From: Rhodospirillales bacterium
Lineage (GTDB): Bacteria; Pseudomonadota; Alphaproteobacteria; Rhodospirillales; Defluviicoccaceae
Length of the DNA stretch: 64,000 bases
NCBI GenBank assembly: GCA_016710335.1
Contig: JADJXQ010000001.1
Coordinates: 558,001 to 622,000 of the forward strand
Reading direction: 5' to 3'
Of this stretch, positions 28,043 through 37,337 are shown piece by piece; the stretch's first letter is position 1; every line of letters begins with the position of its first letter. Position numbers and translations under genes: made by a program. The notes beneath the pieces were generated by a model. That model made no database searches and was not told the origin of the DNA. It was given only the letters and a program-made list of their open reading frames with translations.

Positions 28043-29301
28043 GTGACATCCAGGTGAGCACGCTGGCGAACGGGCTCCGCGTCGCCAGCGACTTCATGCC
28101 GACGGTGGAGACGGCATCGGTCGGCGTGTGGGTCGAGGCGGGCGGACGCGACGAGGCCCCCGAGCGCTGCGGCATCTCGCACCTGATCGAGCACATGGTG
28201 TTCAAGGGCACCGGGCGTCGCGGCGCCCGGGCGATCGCCGAGGAGATCGAGAACGTCGGCGGGCACCTGAATGCCCATACGTCGCGGGAGTACACCGCCT
28301 ATCATGCCAAGGTCCTGAAGGACGATCTTCCGCTGGCCGTCGATATCATCGCCGACATCGTCCAGAACCCGGTGATGGACGCGGAGGAGTTGGATCGCGA
28401 ACGGGCGGTGGTCATCCAGGAGATCATGCAGGCCGAGGACACCCCCGATGACATCGTGTTCGACCGGTTCCAGGAGACCGCCTTCCCGAGCCAGCCGGTC
28501 GGCCGCTCGATCCTCGGCACGCCGGACCTGATCAAGGCGATCGGGCGCGATGACCTGATCACCCACATGCACGAACACTATCGGTCGTCGCGCATGGTGT
28601 TGGCGGCCTCCGGCAATCTCCAGCATGACGCGCTCGTGGCTTTGGCCGAGGACGCCTTCGCCGGTCTCTCTCCCGGCCACATGCCGAAACGGGATCCGGC
28701 GCGCTATGTGGGCGGCGATTGCCGCGACCAGCGCGACCTGGAGCAGGTGCACGTCATCCTCGGCTTCGAGGGCGTCGCCTTCCACGACCCCGACTTCTAC
28801 GCGCTGTCGGTGCTGTCGACCGTCCTCGGCGGAGGCATGTCATCGCGTCTGTTTCAGGAGATCCGGGAGAAGCGCGGGCTGGTCTACAGCATCTACTCGT
28901 TCCCCACCTCATTCGCGGACGGGGGGGTGTTCGGCATCTACGCCGGGACCGGCGAAACCGAGGTGACGGAGCTGGTTCCGCTGGTGTGCGACGAGATGTG
29001 CAAGGTGGTGTCCGACGTGGGCGAGGACGAAGTGACCCGGGCCCGCGCCCAGATCAAGGCCAGCATTCTCATGTCGCTGGAGAGCACGTCGTCCCGTTGC
29101 GAGCAACTGGCGCGCCAGCTTATCATTTTCGGCCGTCCGCTGCCGATCGCCGAGATCGTCAGCTGCATCGAGGCGGTGGACGTGGACGCCGTGCAGCGGG
29201 TAGCGAAACGGCTGCTTTCCGGCTCGCCGACCGTCACCGCCCTCGGCCCCATCGAGCGCATGGACGATTACGGCTCCGTCTCCCGTCGTCTCAGTCCGTG
29301 A
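28039..29301 (+). CDS. M16 family zinc metalloprotease
   Basis: A 420-residue pitrilysin-family peptidase close to mitochondrial processing peptidase beta and bacterial PepR/YmxG types. The inverted zinc motif HLIEH (H48, E51, H52) is intact and the downstream glutamate region EELDRERAVVIQEI is present; a second M16 domain follows. It overlaps thrC in ATGA. The thrC-M16 pairing is common in alphaproteobacteria. Substrate unknown. Confidence 0.92.
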   Translation: MSDIQVSTLANGLRVASDFMPTVETASVGVWVEAGGRDEAPERCGISHLIEHMVFKGTGRRGARAIAEEIENVGGHLNAHTSREYTAYHAKVLKDDLPLAVDIIADIVQNPVMDAEELDRERAVVIQEIMQAEDTPDDIVFDRFQETAFPSQPVGRSILGTPDLIKAIGRDDLITHMHEHYRSSRMVLAASGNLQHDALVALAEDAFAGLSPGHMPKRDPARYVGGDCRDQRDLEQVHVILGFEGVAFHDPDFYALSVLSTVLGGGMSSRLFQEIREKRGLVYSIYSFPTSFADGGVFGIYAGTGETEVTELVPLVCDEMCKVVSDVGEDEVTRARAQIKASILMSLESTSSRCEQLARQLIIFGRPLPIAEIVSCIEAVDVDAVQRVAKRLLSGSPTVTALGPIERMDDYGSVSRRLSP

Positions 29302-29326
29302 CGGCGCCCCGCTGGGCGGCGCCGGA

Positions 29327-29899
29327 CTATGCGTGGCCGGCGCTGTCGCTCAGCAGGAGGGGGTCGATGCCGAGCTTGGCCATGGCGCGCTGCCATTTGG
29401 TGTCCAGGTCCGGGTCGAACAACAGCTCGTCGTCGCCCTCGACCGTGAGCCAGCCGTTGGCCAAGATCTCCGAATCGAGCTGACCCGGAGCCCAGCCGGC
29501 GTAGCCGAGCGCCAGAAGATGCTGGCGCGGGCCGGAGCCGTCGGCGATGCGCTTCAGGATGTCGACTGTGGCGGTCAGCGCCACCCTGTCGGCGACGACC
29601 AGAGTGCCTTCATGGATGTAGTCGCGGGAATGCAGCACGAAGCCGCGCCCCGTTTCCACCGGTCCGCCGAAATGAATACTCACGTCGGCGGGCGCAACCT
29701 TGGTTTCGATCCTAAGCTGTTCCAGCAACGCCGGAAAAGTCAGCGCTTCGAACGGCCTGTTGACCACCAGCCCCATGGCGCCGTCGTCATTATGAGCGCA
29801 TATGTAAATCACCGCTTTGGCGAATCGGGGATCAGGCATTGCCGGCATTGCGACCAGGCATTGCCCGACGAACGAACTTCCGGTCGCGCGTCCGGTCAT
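29327..29899 (-). CDS. YqgE/AlgH family protein (UPF0301)
   Basis: A 190-residue protein with the family hallmarks CLVAMPAMPDPRFAKAVIYICAHNDDGAMGLVVNRP, split here around the central PDPRF, and GYAGWAPGQLDSEI near the C-terminus. AlgH-like proteins occur widely; the first one was linked to alginate regulation in Pseudomonas and the true function is uncertain. I chose MTGRATGSSF as start, 23 codons inside the open frame, because the family begins here. Convergent with the M16 gene. Confidence 0.9.
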   Translation of the reverse strand: MTGRATGSSFVGQCLVAMPAMPDPRFAKAVIYICAHNDDGAMGLVVNRPFEALTFPALLEQLRIETKVAPADVSIHFGGPVETGRGFVLHSRDYIHEGTLVVADRVALTATVDILKRIADGSGPRQHLLALGYAGWAPGQLDSEILANGWLTVEGDDELLFDPDLDTKWQRAMAKLGIDPLLLSDSAGHA

Positions 29900-30112
29900 G
29901 TGTCCTTCACCACCCTTGCGACGCTGCAGCGATCCTGTCCGAAAACCTGAGCGCCGCGATTTCTCCATGCCTCAGTTTGCCACAGGGGCGTCAGCGATGA
30001 AAGCGTCGGCGCGCGGAGCGGTAATTTCTGGGCTTTGCTTTGCCGGACCGGATCGCTTATGTGTCGGCCTGCACTTGCGCGCGCAATCTGTCACCGATGG
30101 AAAGGGAGGACG

Positions 30113-30598
30113 ATGGCACTGAAAGTGGGCGATGCGATACCGAACGTAAAACTGACCCGGATGGGGGCCGACGGGCCGGAGGGCGTCAGCACGGACGCGC
30201 TGTTCAAGGGCCGGACCGTCGCGATGTTCGGGGTTCCGGGCGCCTTTACGCCGACCTGTTCTGCCAAGCACCTGCCGAGCTTCGTCGCCCACGCCGACGC
30301 CCTGAAGTCAAAAGGCGTGGACGCCATCGTCTGCACCTCGGTCAACGACGTGTTCGTCATGGACGCGTGGGGCAAGCACAACGGCATCGACAAAGAGATC
30401 GAGATGGTGGCCGACGGCGACGCCGTGTTGACCAAGGCGGCGGGTCTGGAACTCGATCTCACCGGCAAGGGGCTGGGGCTACGCTGTCAGCGGTTCTCCA
30501 TGCTGGTGGAGGACGGGATCGTCAGGCGCCTGAACATCGATCCGCCGGGCTCCTACGACAAGACCAGCGCCGAGACCATGCTGTCTCAGCTGCCGTAG
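30113..30598 (+). CDS. Prx5-type peroxiredoxin
   Basis: A 161-residue thiol peroxidase of the AhpE/Prx5 class with peroxidatic C49 in PGAFTPTCS. Other cysteines are C74 and C125; C125 sits where a resolving cysteine could act, but the mechanism (glutaredoxin- or glutathione-dependent, or 2-Cys) cannot be fixed from sequence. The start MALKVGDAIP follows a GGGAGGA ribosome-binding site. It would reduce H2O2 and alkyl hydroperoxides in the cytoplasm. Confidence 0.93.
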   Translation: MALKVGDAIPNVKLTRMGADGPEGVSTDALFKGRTVAMFGVPGAFTPTCSAKHLPSFVAHADALKSKGVDAIVCTSVNDVFVMDAWGKHNGIDKEIEMVADGDAVLTKAAGLELDLTGKGLGLRCQRFSMLVEDGIVRRLNIDPPGSYDKTSAETMLSQLP

Positions 30599-30651
30599 CG
30601 GCGGCGCAGGCTTAGGACTGGAAGCGGGGTCGGCAGCGGCCCCGCCGCGCT

Positions 30652-30700
30652 GGTGGTTGTTGTGCTGAGAAAGAGGGTGGTTGTTGTGCCGAGAAAAGAG
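30652..30700. repeat. Tandem duplication of a 24/25-bp unit
   Basis: GGTGGTTGTTGTGCTGAGAA plus AGAG is followed at once by a second copy differing by one substitution and one extra A. It lies in the 210-base gap between the peroxiredoxin and bacteriohemerythrin genes, which converge here. Confidence 0.85.
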
Positions 30701-30809
30701 AGTGGGGGCGGCCGCGCGGGAATGAACGCCGCGGCGCATCGCTGCCGCGCCTGAGAACCGGGCGCCCTGCCCGGCCGCAACCGGAGGCGGCAGAGCCTTC
30801 GGCGGCTGG

Positions 30810-31289
30810 CTAGCCGGCCAGCTCGAGGAAGTTCGGCATCACCGGCGCGGCTTCCCGCGCCATCTCGTCTGCCAGATCACGGTCCGCCACGTAGGGCTTG
30901 TAGGCGAAGTCCTGGATCAGGATGTGGTGGCGCAGCCACCCGGTCAGGTAGTCGAGCAGTTCCCGAGCCATCTTGGGATCGCCCTGTTCGCCGTAGCGGG
31001 CCCGCAGAGTCTCGATGTACCGCGCGAAACCCTGATGTTCCGCCCGATGGAACGCCGCACCCGGAAACCGGACCGCCTCCATCACCCGTTCCTCACGCCG
31101 AAAGTGGAAACGCCCATAAAGCCGCAGCGTGTCGAGGACCGTCTGCACCGTCCGCTTGGCGTCATCGTTCCGGTTGATTCCGTCGAGCAAGTTGATGATC
31201 CTCACCAGGCACTTATGGTCGGTATCAAGCGACTCGACGCCGACGCTCATCGCCTCGGTCCACTGGAAGTATGGCATCCTTTTGCCCAT
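30810..31289 (-). CDS. Bacteriohemerythrin
   Basis: A 159-residue four-helix oxygen-binding protein. All di-iron ligands are in place: H25 (DTDHK), H62 and E66 (HFRREE), H81 and H85 (HRAEH), H122 and D127 (HILIQD). It would bind O2 reversibly and could sense, store or shuttle oxygen; it lies next to the cbb3 oxidase cluster on the same strand. The ATG at 31289 is used here, but MPYFQWTE at 31277 is the usual family start and is possible. Confidence 0.93.
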   Translation of the reverse strand: MGKRMPYFQWTEAMSVGVESLDTDHKCLVRIINLLDGINRNDDAKRTVQTVLDTLRLYGRFHFRREERVMEAVRFPGAAFHRAEHQGFARYIETLRARYGEQGDPKMARELLDYLTGWLRHHILIQDFAYKPYVADRDLADEMAREAAPVMPNFLELAG

Positions 31290-31423
31290 GTCAGACCAGC
31301 ACTTTCATCTTTTCCCTTCTTTTCGCACTGCAAAAAATCTAGCACGTGACGGTTCCGTAAACCATACGAAACATTGCGTAGGAGCCATGTTCGCGGCGCA
31401 GCAAGCGTTTCCGGTTCCGTACC

Positions 31424-31618
31424 TCAATCGGGCGAAGGCGGGCGCCGCGCGGTGCGTTCCTCCTCGGCTGCCGGCGGGTCGTCGTCATCGAACAGAATGC
31501 GGTGGGCGGCGCCGTCGAGATCATCGAACTGGCCGGACTTGAGCGCCCACAAGAATGCGCCGAGCCCGACCAGGCCCAGAAACAGCGCCGCCGGAATCAG
31601 GAACAGGAGGATATCCAC
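31424..31618 (-). CDS. ccoS: cbb3 oxidase maturation protein CcoS
   Basis: A 64-residue protein starting at GTG (MDILLFLIPAALFLGLVG) with a single N-terminal helix followed by FLWALKSGQFDDLDG, the CcoS signature, and an acidic tail. CcoS is needed for heme and copper insertion into the catalytic subunit. It follows ccoI by 11 bases. The long open frame upstream belongs to a shadow of ccoI. Confidence 0.92.
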   Translation of the reverse strand: MDILLFLIPAALFLGLVGLGAFLWALKSGQFDDLDGAAHRILFDDDDPPAAEEERTARRPPSPD

Positions 31619-31629
31619 CGTCGGCCTCG

Positions 31630-34053
31630 TCAGAAGTTGGTTCGGTTGAGCCTCAGGGCATTGGCGATCACTGCCAGCGACGATGCGGACATGGCGATCG
31701 CCGCCACCAGCGGCGTAACCAGCCCCGCCACCGCCAGCGGGACCGTCACGACGTTGTAGAGCAACGCGAGGGCGAAGTTCTGGCGCACCAGCCGGTAGGC
31801 GCGGCGCGCAACCTCCAGGCACTCCAGGACCGGCGCCAGACGCGCGCCCTGGAAGATCACATCGGCGGCGGTGCGGGCGAGATCGACCGCCGTCGACGGC
31901 GACAGGGAGACGTGCGCCGCGGCCAGCGCCGGAGCATCGTTCAGGCCATCGCCGACCATGGCCACCCGCCTGCCGGCCGCTGCCAGTTCGCCTAGTCGTC
32001 GGCACTTGTCCGCCGGCAGGCAGGAGGCCCGCCAGTCTGCGATCCCGACCGCGACGGCAACGGCCGATGCCGCCGCTTCGCGGTCGCCGGAGAGGATCGC
32101 CAGCGAAGAGCCTTTGGCCGCGAGGGCGGAGACAACGGCGGCGGCGTCGCACCGCGGCGGATCGACAAAGCCGAACCGGATCGGCGGTGCGCCGGGTCGC
32201 GTCAGCCAGAGTTCCGTTCCCGTTGCGCTGCGATCATCGGCGACTCCGACAAAGGCACGGCTGCCGAGGCGCACGGTTCCGGCGTCTCCGTCCCATTCGA
32301 GGCCGCGTCCCGACACTTCGCGCACGCCGGTCGCCGGCGAGGCGGCAATGCCGGTCGCCTCGGCGGCGCGCACCACGGCGCGGGCGAGGACGTGGCGGCT
32401 CGAGTGCGCAAGGCTGGCCGCCAGCGCCAGATCGTCGCGGTCGAACGCGCTCGCAGAACGATCCAGCCGTGGCCGGCCCCCGGTCAAGGTGCCGGTCTTG
32501 TCGAACACGATGGTGTCGGCGGTCGCCAGGCGCTCCAGCGCCGTCGCCGAGGTGACCAGAATGCCCTTTCGCAGCAACCGCCCCGTGGCGATGACTTGAA
32601 CGGCCGGGACCGCGAGCGCCAGAGCGCACGGACAGGTGATGATCAGCACGGCGATGGCGGTCAGCAGCGCGGATTGCCAAGGGACGCCCGCATAAAGCCA
32701 CCAGCCGAGGAAGGTGACGGCGGCCGCCCCGTGCACCACCGGCGCGTACAGCCGGGCGAGGCGGTCGGCGACGGCGACGTAGCGGCTGCGCCCCTGCTCC
32801 GCCGCTTCGACCTGACGGGCGATTTCGGCGAGGAGGGTGTTTTCGCCGACAGCGGTGATTTCGATGACCAGCGGGCCGCTGACATTGATGGTCCCGGCGA
32901 ATACGTGCGCACCCGGCGCCACCGCGGTCGGCACGGTTTCGCCGTCGATGAGGCTGGTGTCCACGTCGCTGTCGCCATCGACCACCCGGCCGTCGACAGC
33001 GATGCGGTCGCCGGCGGCGGCCAGCGCTCGCAGCCCGGGCCGCACCTGCGCCGGCGTCAGCAGCCGTCGTGACCCGTCATCGTCGATGACGGTGACCGCC
33101 GACGCGCCGAGGGCAAGAAGGTGCTCCGCCGCCGAGCGGGCGCGGCCTCGGGCGCGATGATCCAGGTAGCGGCCGACGAGCAGGAAGAACAGGAGCGTCA
33201 CCGCCGAATCGAAGTAGGCGTGCTCGGCACCGACTGCGACCTCGTGCAGGCTCATCCCCGCTGCCAGAATGACGGCGAGCGAGATCGGCACGTCCATGTT
33301 GACGTGACCGCCGCGAAGCGCGCCGAGCGCCGAACGGAAGAAAGGGACGCCGGCATAGGCAACGGCCGGCAGCGCGATCAGCGCCGAAATCCAGTGCAGC
33401 AGGCCGCGCGTCGCCTCCCCCATTCCCTGCGCATGCCCGGCCCACACGGCGACGGACAGCATGACGTTGCCGGCGGCGAAGCCGGCCACCGCCAGGGCGC
33501 GCAGCAACTGGGTCTCGCGCCGCTCGCCGTCCCGGCCGATCAGGGTCGGATCATAAGGAACCAGCCGGTACCCAAGGCGGGCGACCGCGGCAACCAGGGT
33601 CTCGGCATCATTCCGATGGTCGTTCCAACGCAGCGCCAGCCGCCGGGTGGTCATGTTGACGCGGGCGGAAATGACACCCGTCTGGCGCCCGAGCACGGAC
33701 TCGATCAACCAGACGCAGGCGGCGCAATGCAGGCCCTCGATCATGAGGTGCAAGGACGAGATGCCGTCGCTCTCGCGGCGGACGTAGGACGCGTAGTCGA
33801 CGGGTGCGGCGTCGGCGTCCGGGATCAGCGGCCGCTGGTCGGGGTCGAGCGACCGGCGGCGGTAGTAGCCGTCCAAGCCGAGACCGCGGATGAGCGCGAA
33901 TGCCGCCTCGCAGCCGGAGCAACAGAAGGGGCCATCCTGACCTTCCCTGCCCGGAACGCGGCCCTCCGGAACGGCGGTGCCGCAGTGGCGACAGGCCGGC
34001 AGCGCACGCGACCGCGTCGCGCCGCCGACCAGCGCTACGGGGTTAACGTCCAA
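31630..34053 (-). CDS. ccoI: Copper-translocating P-type ATPase CcoI
   Basis: An 807-residue P1B-type ATPase supplying copper for cbb3 oxidase assembly. Features in order: a Cys-rich N-terminus (CRHCG, CCSGC), a metal-binding domain with GLHCAACVWLIE, the membrane motif CPCALALAVP, phosphorylation site DKTGTLTGG and the hinge GDGLNDAPALA. The only in-frame start next to the end of ccoH is TTG at 34053, 4 bases after its stop; an ATG at 34164 would need a 107-base overlap. Confidence 0.93.
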   Translation of the reverse strand: MDVNPVALVGGATRSRALPACRHCGTAVPEGRVPGREGQDGPFCCSGCEAAFALIRGLGLDGYYRRRSLDPDQRPLIPDADAAPVDYASYVRRESDGISSLHLMIEGLHCAACVWLIESVLGRQTGVISARVNMTTRRLALRWNDHRNDAETLVAAVARLGYRLVPYDPTLIGRDGERRETQLLRALAVAGFAAGNVMLSVAVWAGHAQGMGEATRGLLHWISALIALPAVAYAGVPFFRSALGALRGGHVNMDVPISLAVILAAGMSLHEVAVGAEHAYFDSAVTLLFFLLVGRYLDHRARGRARSAAEHLLALGASAVTVIDDDGSRRLLTPAQVRPGLRALAAAGDRIAVDGRVVDGDSDVDTSLIDGETVPTAVAPGAHVFAGTINVSGPLVIEITAVGENTLLAEIARQVEAAEQGRSRYVAVADRLARLYAPVVHGAAAVTFLGWWLYAGVPWQSALLTAIAVLIITCPCALALAVPAVQVIATGRLLRKGILVTSATALERLATADTIVFDKTGTLTGGRPRLDRSASAFDRDDLALAASLAHSSRHVLARAVVRAAEATGIAASPATGVREVSGRGLEWDGDAGTVRLGSRAFVGVADDRSATGTELWLTRPGAPPIRFGFVDPPRCDAAAVVSALAAKGSSLAILSGDREAAASAVAVAVGIADWRASCLPADKCRRLGELAAAGRRVAMVGDGLNDAPALAAAHVSLSPSTAVDLARTAADVIFQGARLAPVLECLEVARRAYRLVRQNFALALLYNVVTVPLAVAGLVTPLVAAIAMSASSLAVIANALRLNRTNF

Positions 34054-34057
34054 GTCG

Positions 34058-34660
34058 TCAGGGAACGTTGAAGCGGTATCTGGCGACAAAGGCGTCGTCC
34101 CGGCGACGGGCTTCGATCCGTGCGTCCCACTGACCGGGCAGCGGCAGGATGACCTCCTCGGCATAGACGCCGCTGCCCTGCTGCGTCAACGCCACGAGCT
34201 GATCATGACCCTCGTGGGTCGGCCGCAGCAGCTCAGCGGTTACCCGCAGATCCTCCAGCGGATCGCCATTGCGGTCGGTGAACGCCACCGAAAGCCGGCC
34301 GGTACGCCCATCTCCATCGCCGTCCTTGCCGTCGAAGGCGACTTCCGCGCTCCAGCCACGCTCGTCTTGAGCGCGCGCCGCCGCCAGCGCGTGGTTGTAG
34401 GCCAGCCCCTTGCGGTAGGCATCCTCGGTGCTGATGCCGGTCCAGCTTTGCAGCGCGAAATACACCAGCACGCTGTTGACCGCGATCACCACCAGCATGC
34501 CGGCGACGAAGATCCAAGGATACCACCAGCCCGCCGCGCGTTGACGCGCATTGCCAGGGGACTGGCGTTGACGCGCATTGCCAGAGAACTGGCGTTGACG
34601 CGCATTACCGGGGGACTGGCGCTGACGCGCATTACCGGAAGACTCGCGCCGAGACGCCAT
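34058..34660 (-). CDS. ccoH: cbb3 oxidase assembly protein CcoH/FixH with repeat-bearing tail
   Basis: A 200-residue FixH-family protein. One transmembrane helix (about 47-67, WIFVAGMLVVIAVNSVLVYF) is followed by YRKGLAYNHALAAA and a periplasmic domain ending in FVARYRFNVP. The cytoplasmic N-terminus is unusual: four tandem nonapeptides of the type ARQRQSPGN encoded by 27-bp repeats (34540-34647). CcoH stabilises CcoI and the assembling oxidase. It sits between ccoG and ccoI. Confidence 0.92.
   Translation of the reverse strand: MASRRESSGNARQRQSPGNARQRQFSGNARQRQSPGNARQRAAGWWYPWIFVAGMLVVIAVNSVLVYFALQSWTGISTEDAYRKGLAYNHALAAARAQDERGWSAEVAFDGKDGDGDGRTGRLSVAFTDRNGDPLEDLRVTAELLRPTHEGHDQLVALTQQGSGVYAEEVILPLPGQWDARIEARRRDDAFVARYRFNVP
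34540..34647 (-). repeat. 27-bp tandem repeat, four units, in the 5-prime part of ccoH
   Basis: Four contiguous 27-bp units (34540-34566, 34567-34593, 34594-34620, 34621-34647) differ at a few positions each. They encode nine-residue repeats rich in Arg, Gln, Asn and Gly ahead of the membrane helix. Unit length keeps the frame. Confidence 0.95.
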
Positions 34661-34677
34661 CAGCCCGTCGCCCGCGC

Positions 34678-36207
34678 CTAGCGGCCCGGCGCCGAGAAGA
34701 CGGTAGCGTTCGTAGCCGTCTCGCCGGTGTAGGTGTCGGTGAGGACGAACTCGATATCGTTCGCGGCCGCAGGAACGCTCTCGCGCGGCGCCGTTACGAA
34801 GACCCGGAAACTGCCGATGTCGTCCGGCCTGACCTCGAGTTCCACATTGGGGGCAGGATCGTTCTGCACGCCGATGACGGTCAGCTCCGCATTCGGGATG
34901 CCAGCGGTGGTAAGCGCGTATGTCTTCTCCTCCCGCGCCATGTTGAGGATCTTGAACGTGTAGCCGTTGCGGATCCCGCCGCCGGAAAGCTGCACGAACA
35001 AAGGTGAGCGATCATGCAGGATGTTGACCTCAAGGCGCGTACGCGTGGCAAGGCTGAAGGCCATGACCGCGGCGACCGCGGCGAGCAGCACCATGTAGGC
35101 GATGGTGCGCGGGCGGAAGAACCGATAGCGGGTCGGCTCGCCGCGGGCGCGCGCCGCCTGGTTGGAGATGGAGTCGTAGGTGATGAGGTTGGGCGGGAGC
35201 CCGAACTTGGGCATGACGCTGTTGCAGGCATCGACGCACAGCGCGCAGCCAATGCAGGCCATCTGCTGCCCCTTGCGAATGTCGACGCCGGTGGGGCAGA
35301 CCTGCCAGCACATCCCGCAATCGACACAGTGGCCGCGATCCTCGAACGACTGATCTTTCCGCGCGCCCCCGCGCGGCTCTCCCCGCCACTCCTCGTAGGT
35401 GACGATGAGCGAGTGCTCGTCGAACATGGCGGCTTGAAAGCGCGGCCACGGGCACATGTAGATGCAAACCTGCTCCCGTGCCCAGCCGGCGAGGAGATAG
35501 GTGGTGCCGGTGAACAGGGCGGTGAAGCCGTAGACGCTGAGCGAGGCCTGGCCGGTGAAGAACTCACGGACCAGGGTCGGCGCATCCCCAAAGTAGAGAA
35601 TCCAGGCGCCGCCGGTGGCGAACGCGATCAGCAGCCACGCCACGTGCGTTGCGGCCTTCTTGACGGCCTTGTCGCCGGTCATCGGCCCCTTGTCGAGGCG
35701 CATGCGGGCGTTGCGGTCGCCCTCGATCTTGCGCTCCACCCACATGAACAGGTCGGTCCATACCGTCTGCGGGCAGGTAAAGCCGCACCACACCCGCCCG
35801 AACCAGGCGGTGGCAAGGAACAGTCCGATGGCGCCGAAGATGAGCAAGCCGGTCAGGTAGTAGACCTCCTGCGGCCAGATTTCGATGCCGAAGAAGTAGG
35901 CGCGCGGGCCCGCCATGTCGATCAACAGCGCCTGATCCGGGGCTCCCGGCCCCCGATCCCAGCGCAGCCACGGGCCGATGTAGTAGAGCCCGAGCAGCAC
36001 CCACAGCGCCGCCCACTTCACCCGGCGGAACGTGCCCTGGATCCTGCGCGGGTAGATCTTGACCCGGTCCGCGTACATCGGCTGCTTGTCGGCCGGAGTC
36101 GGGGCTTCTTGTTGCACGCCGGTTCGGCGGCCATTGGCAACGGGGGTCGCGGTAGTGGACTTCTTGCCGTGAAACTCCCCGGCAACTGCAGTGTGTGCCG
36201 GCGTCAT
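34678..36207 (-). CDS. ccoG: cbb3 oxidase accessory ferredoxin-like protein CcoG
   Basis: A 509-residue membrane iron-sulfur protein with about five helices, the conserved TGLLIFGAIGLFLATAWFGR and CGFTCPQTVWTDLFMWVE regions, and two 4Fe-4S clusters from CVDCGMCWQVCPTGVD and CIGCALCVDACN. The periplasmic C-terminus is an Ig-like domain. CcoG reduces Cu(II) during cbb3 assembly. It lies directly downstream of ccoNOQP. Confidence 0.95.
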   Translation of the reverse strand: MTPAHTAVAGEFHGKKSTTATPVANGRRTGVQQEAPTPADKQPMYADRVKIYPRRIQGTFRRVKWAALWVLLGLYYIGPWLRWDRGPGAPDQALLIDMAGPRAYFFGIEIWPQEVYYLTGLLIFGAIGLFLATAWFGRVWCGFTCPQTVWTDLFMWVERKIEGDRNARMRLDKGPMTGDKAVKKAATHVAWLLIAFATGGAWILYFGDAPTLVREFFTGQASLSVYGFTALFTGTTYLLAGWAREQVCIYMCPWPRFQAAMFDEHSLIVTYEEWRGEPRGGARKDQSFEDRGHCVDCGMCWQVCPTGVDIRKGQQMACIGCALCVDACNSVMPKFGLPPNLITYDSISNQAARARGEPTRYRFFRPRTIAYMVLLAAVAAVMAFSLATRTRLEVNILHDRSPLFVQLSGGGIRNGYTFKILNMAREEKTYALTTAGIPNAELTVIGVQNDPAPNVELEVRPDDIGSFRVFVTAPRESVPAAANDIEFVLTDTYTGETATNATVFSAPGR

Positions 36208-36285
36208 GATCGTCCTTACATTAGGATTTCGATATAGACCTTCACAGATATGAACCCTCCGTGCCGCCGCCGCAAGGCCCGAGGG

Positions 36286-37146
36286 TTATTCGCCGCCGCC
36301 GAGCGAGTGCACGTAGATGGCCGCCTGTTTGATTTCGGCGTCCGACAGGCGCCCGATCCAGTACGGCATGACGCCGTGCTTCGGCTTGACGACCTGGGCG
36401 ACGATCTCGTCCTTGGTACCGCCGTAAAGCCAGATACCGTCCGTCAGGTTGGGAGCACCCATCTCCGGGATGCCCCTGGCGTCCTCGCCATGACACGCGA
36501 CGCAGTTCTCGGCGAACACGGTCTCCCCGTCGCCGCCGGCCGCCTCCCCCTGCCCGGAAATGGACAGGACGTAATCCGCAACGGCGTCGATCTGCGCCGG
36601 CTCCAGAATTTCGTCCGCCCCGAACGCCGGCATTTCCGAATACCGCGTGTCCGCGTGTTCATTGCGGACACCGTAGGTAATGGTCTGGTGGATGGCATCC
36701 AGGCTTCCGCCCCACATCCACTCGTCATCCGCCAGGATCGGATAGCCGGGCGCGCCGGCGCCGCCACTGCCATGGCACGGGGCACAGTTGTCGCCGAAGA
36801 TGACCCGCCCGCCGGCCATGGCGAAGTTCAACAACTCGGGATCTTTCGCGATGTCCTCGACGCTCGACTGCTCGAACCGATCCATCCAGAACGAGCGGCT
36901 TTGGCGTACCTCTTCAAGCTCGGCGTTGAGTCTTTCCCGCGACGAGTAACCGAGCACGCCCTGGGTGTAGCCGCTGAGGCTCGGCCATGCCGGAAACAGG
37001 ATGAACCATACGATCGAGAACAGGATGGTGGCGTAGAAAACGTACAGCCACCACTTGGGCAACGGATTGTTGAGCTCGCGAATGCCATCCCACTCGTGGC
37101 CGGTCGTCTCGGTGCCGGTCAACGGATCGACATACTTGTCCGCCAT
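36286..37146 (-). CDS. ccoP: cbb3 oxidase diheme cytochrome c subunit CcoP
   Basis: A 286-residue subunit with a membrane anchor (WWLYVFYATILFSIVWFILF) and two c-type heme sites, CAPCH and CVACH, each followed by its distal Met region (AFGADEIL/MPAF and MPYWIG). It passes electrons from cytochrome c toward CcoO/CcoN. The start MADKYVDPLTG immediately follows the ccoQ stop (TAATGG). The longer open frame upstream is not CcoP. Confidence 0.95.
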   Translation of the reverse strand: MADKYVDPLTGTETTGHEWDGIRELNNPLPKWWLYVFYATILFSIVWFILFPAWPSLSGYTQGVLGYSSRERLNAELEEVRQSRSFWMDRFEQSSVEDIAKDPELLNFAMAGGRVIFGDNCAPCHGSGGAGAPGYPILADDEWMWGGSLDAIHQTITYGVRNEHADTRYSEMPAFGADEILEPAQIDAVADYVLSISGQGEAAGGDGETVFAENCVACHGEDARGIPEMGAPNLTDGIWLYGGTKDEIVAQVVKPKHGVMPYWIGRLSDAEIKQAAIYVHSLGGGE

Positions 37147-37308
37147 TACTTCTGCTCCTTGTCGTCCTTGAGCGGGATCTGCGCTGCCTCCTCGAACTTC
37201 TTCCGGTTCTTCGGCCGATACGCCCAGAACACCACGCCCACGAACAGGATCACCAGCCAAACCACCCACCAGGGGCGGAACTGTTCCGAAAGTGCAGCCA
37301 AGTCCATG
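37147..37308 (-). CDS. ccoQ: cbb3 oxidase small subunit CcoQ
   Basis: A 53-residue protein, MDLAALSEQFRPWWVVWLVI and onward, with one helix followed by FWAYRPKNRKKFEEAA, the CcoQ/FixQ signature. It stabilises the oxidase complex. It lies between ccoO and ccoP, and its TAA directly abuts the ccoP ATG. Confidence 0.93.
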
Positions 37309-37337
37309 TCCCGCTCCCGAACTGTGTCGCCGCGCCC

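Noticed and set aside
34540..34647. Short CRISPR-like array
   Set aside because: The 27-bp units are contiguous without spacers and lie in frame inside ccoH, so they are a coding minisatellite.
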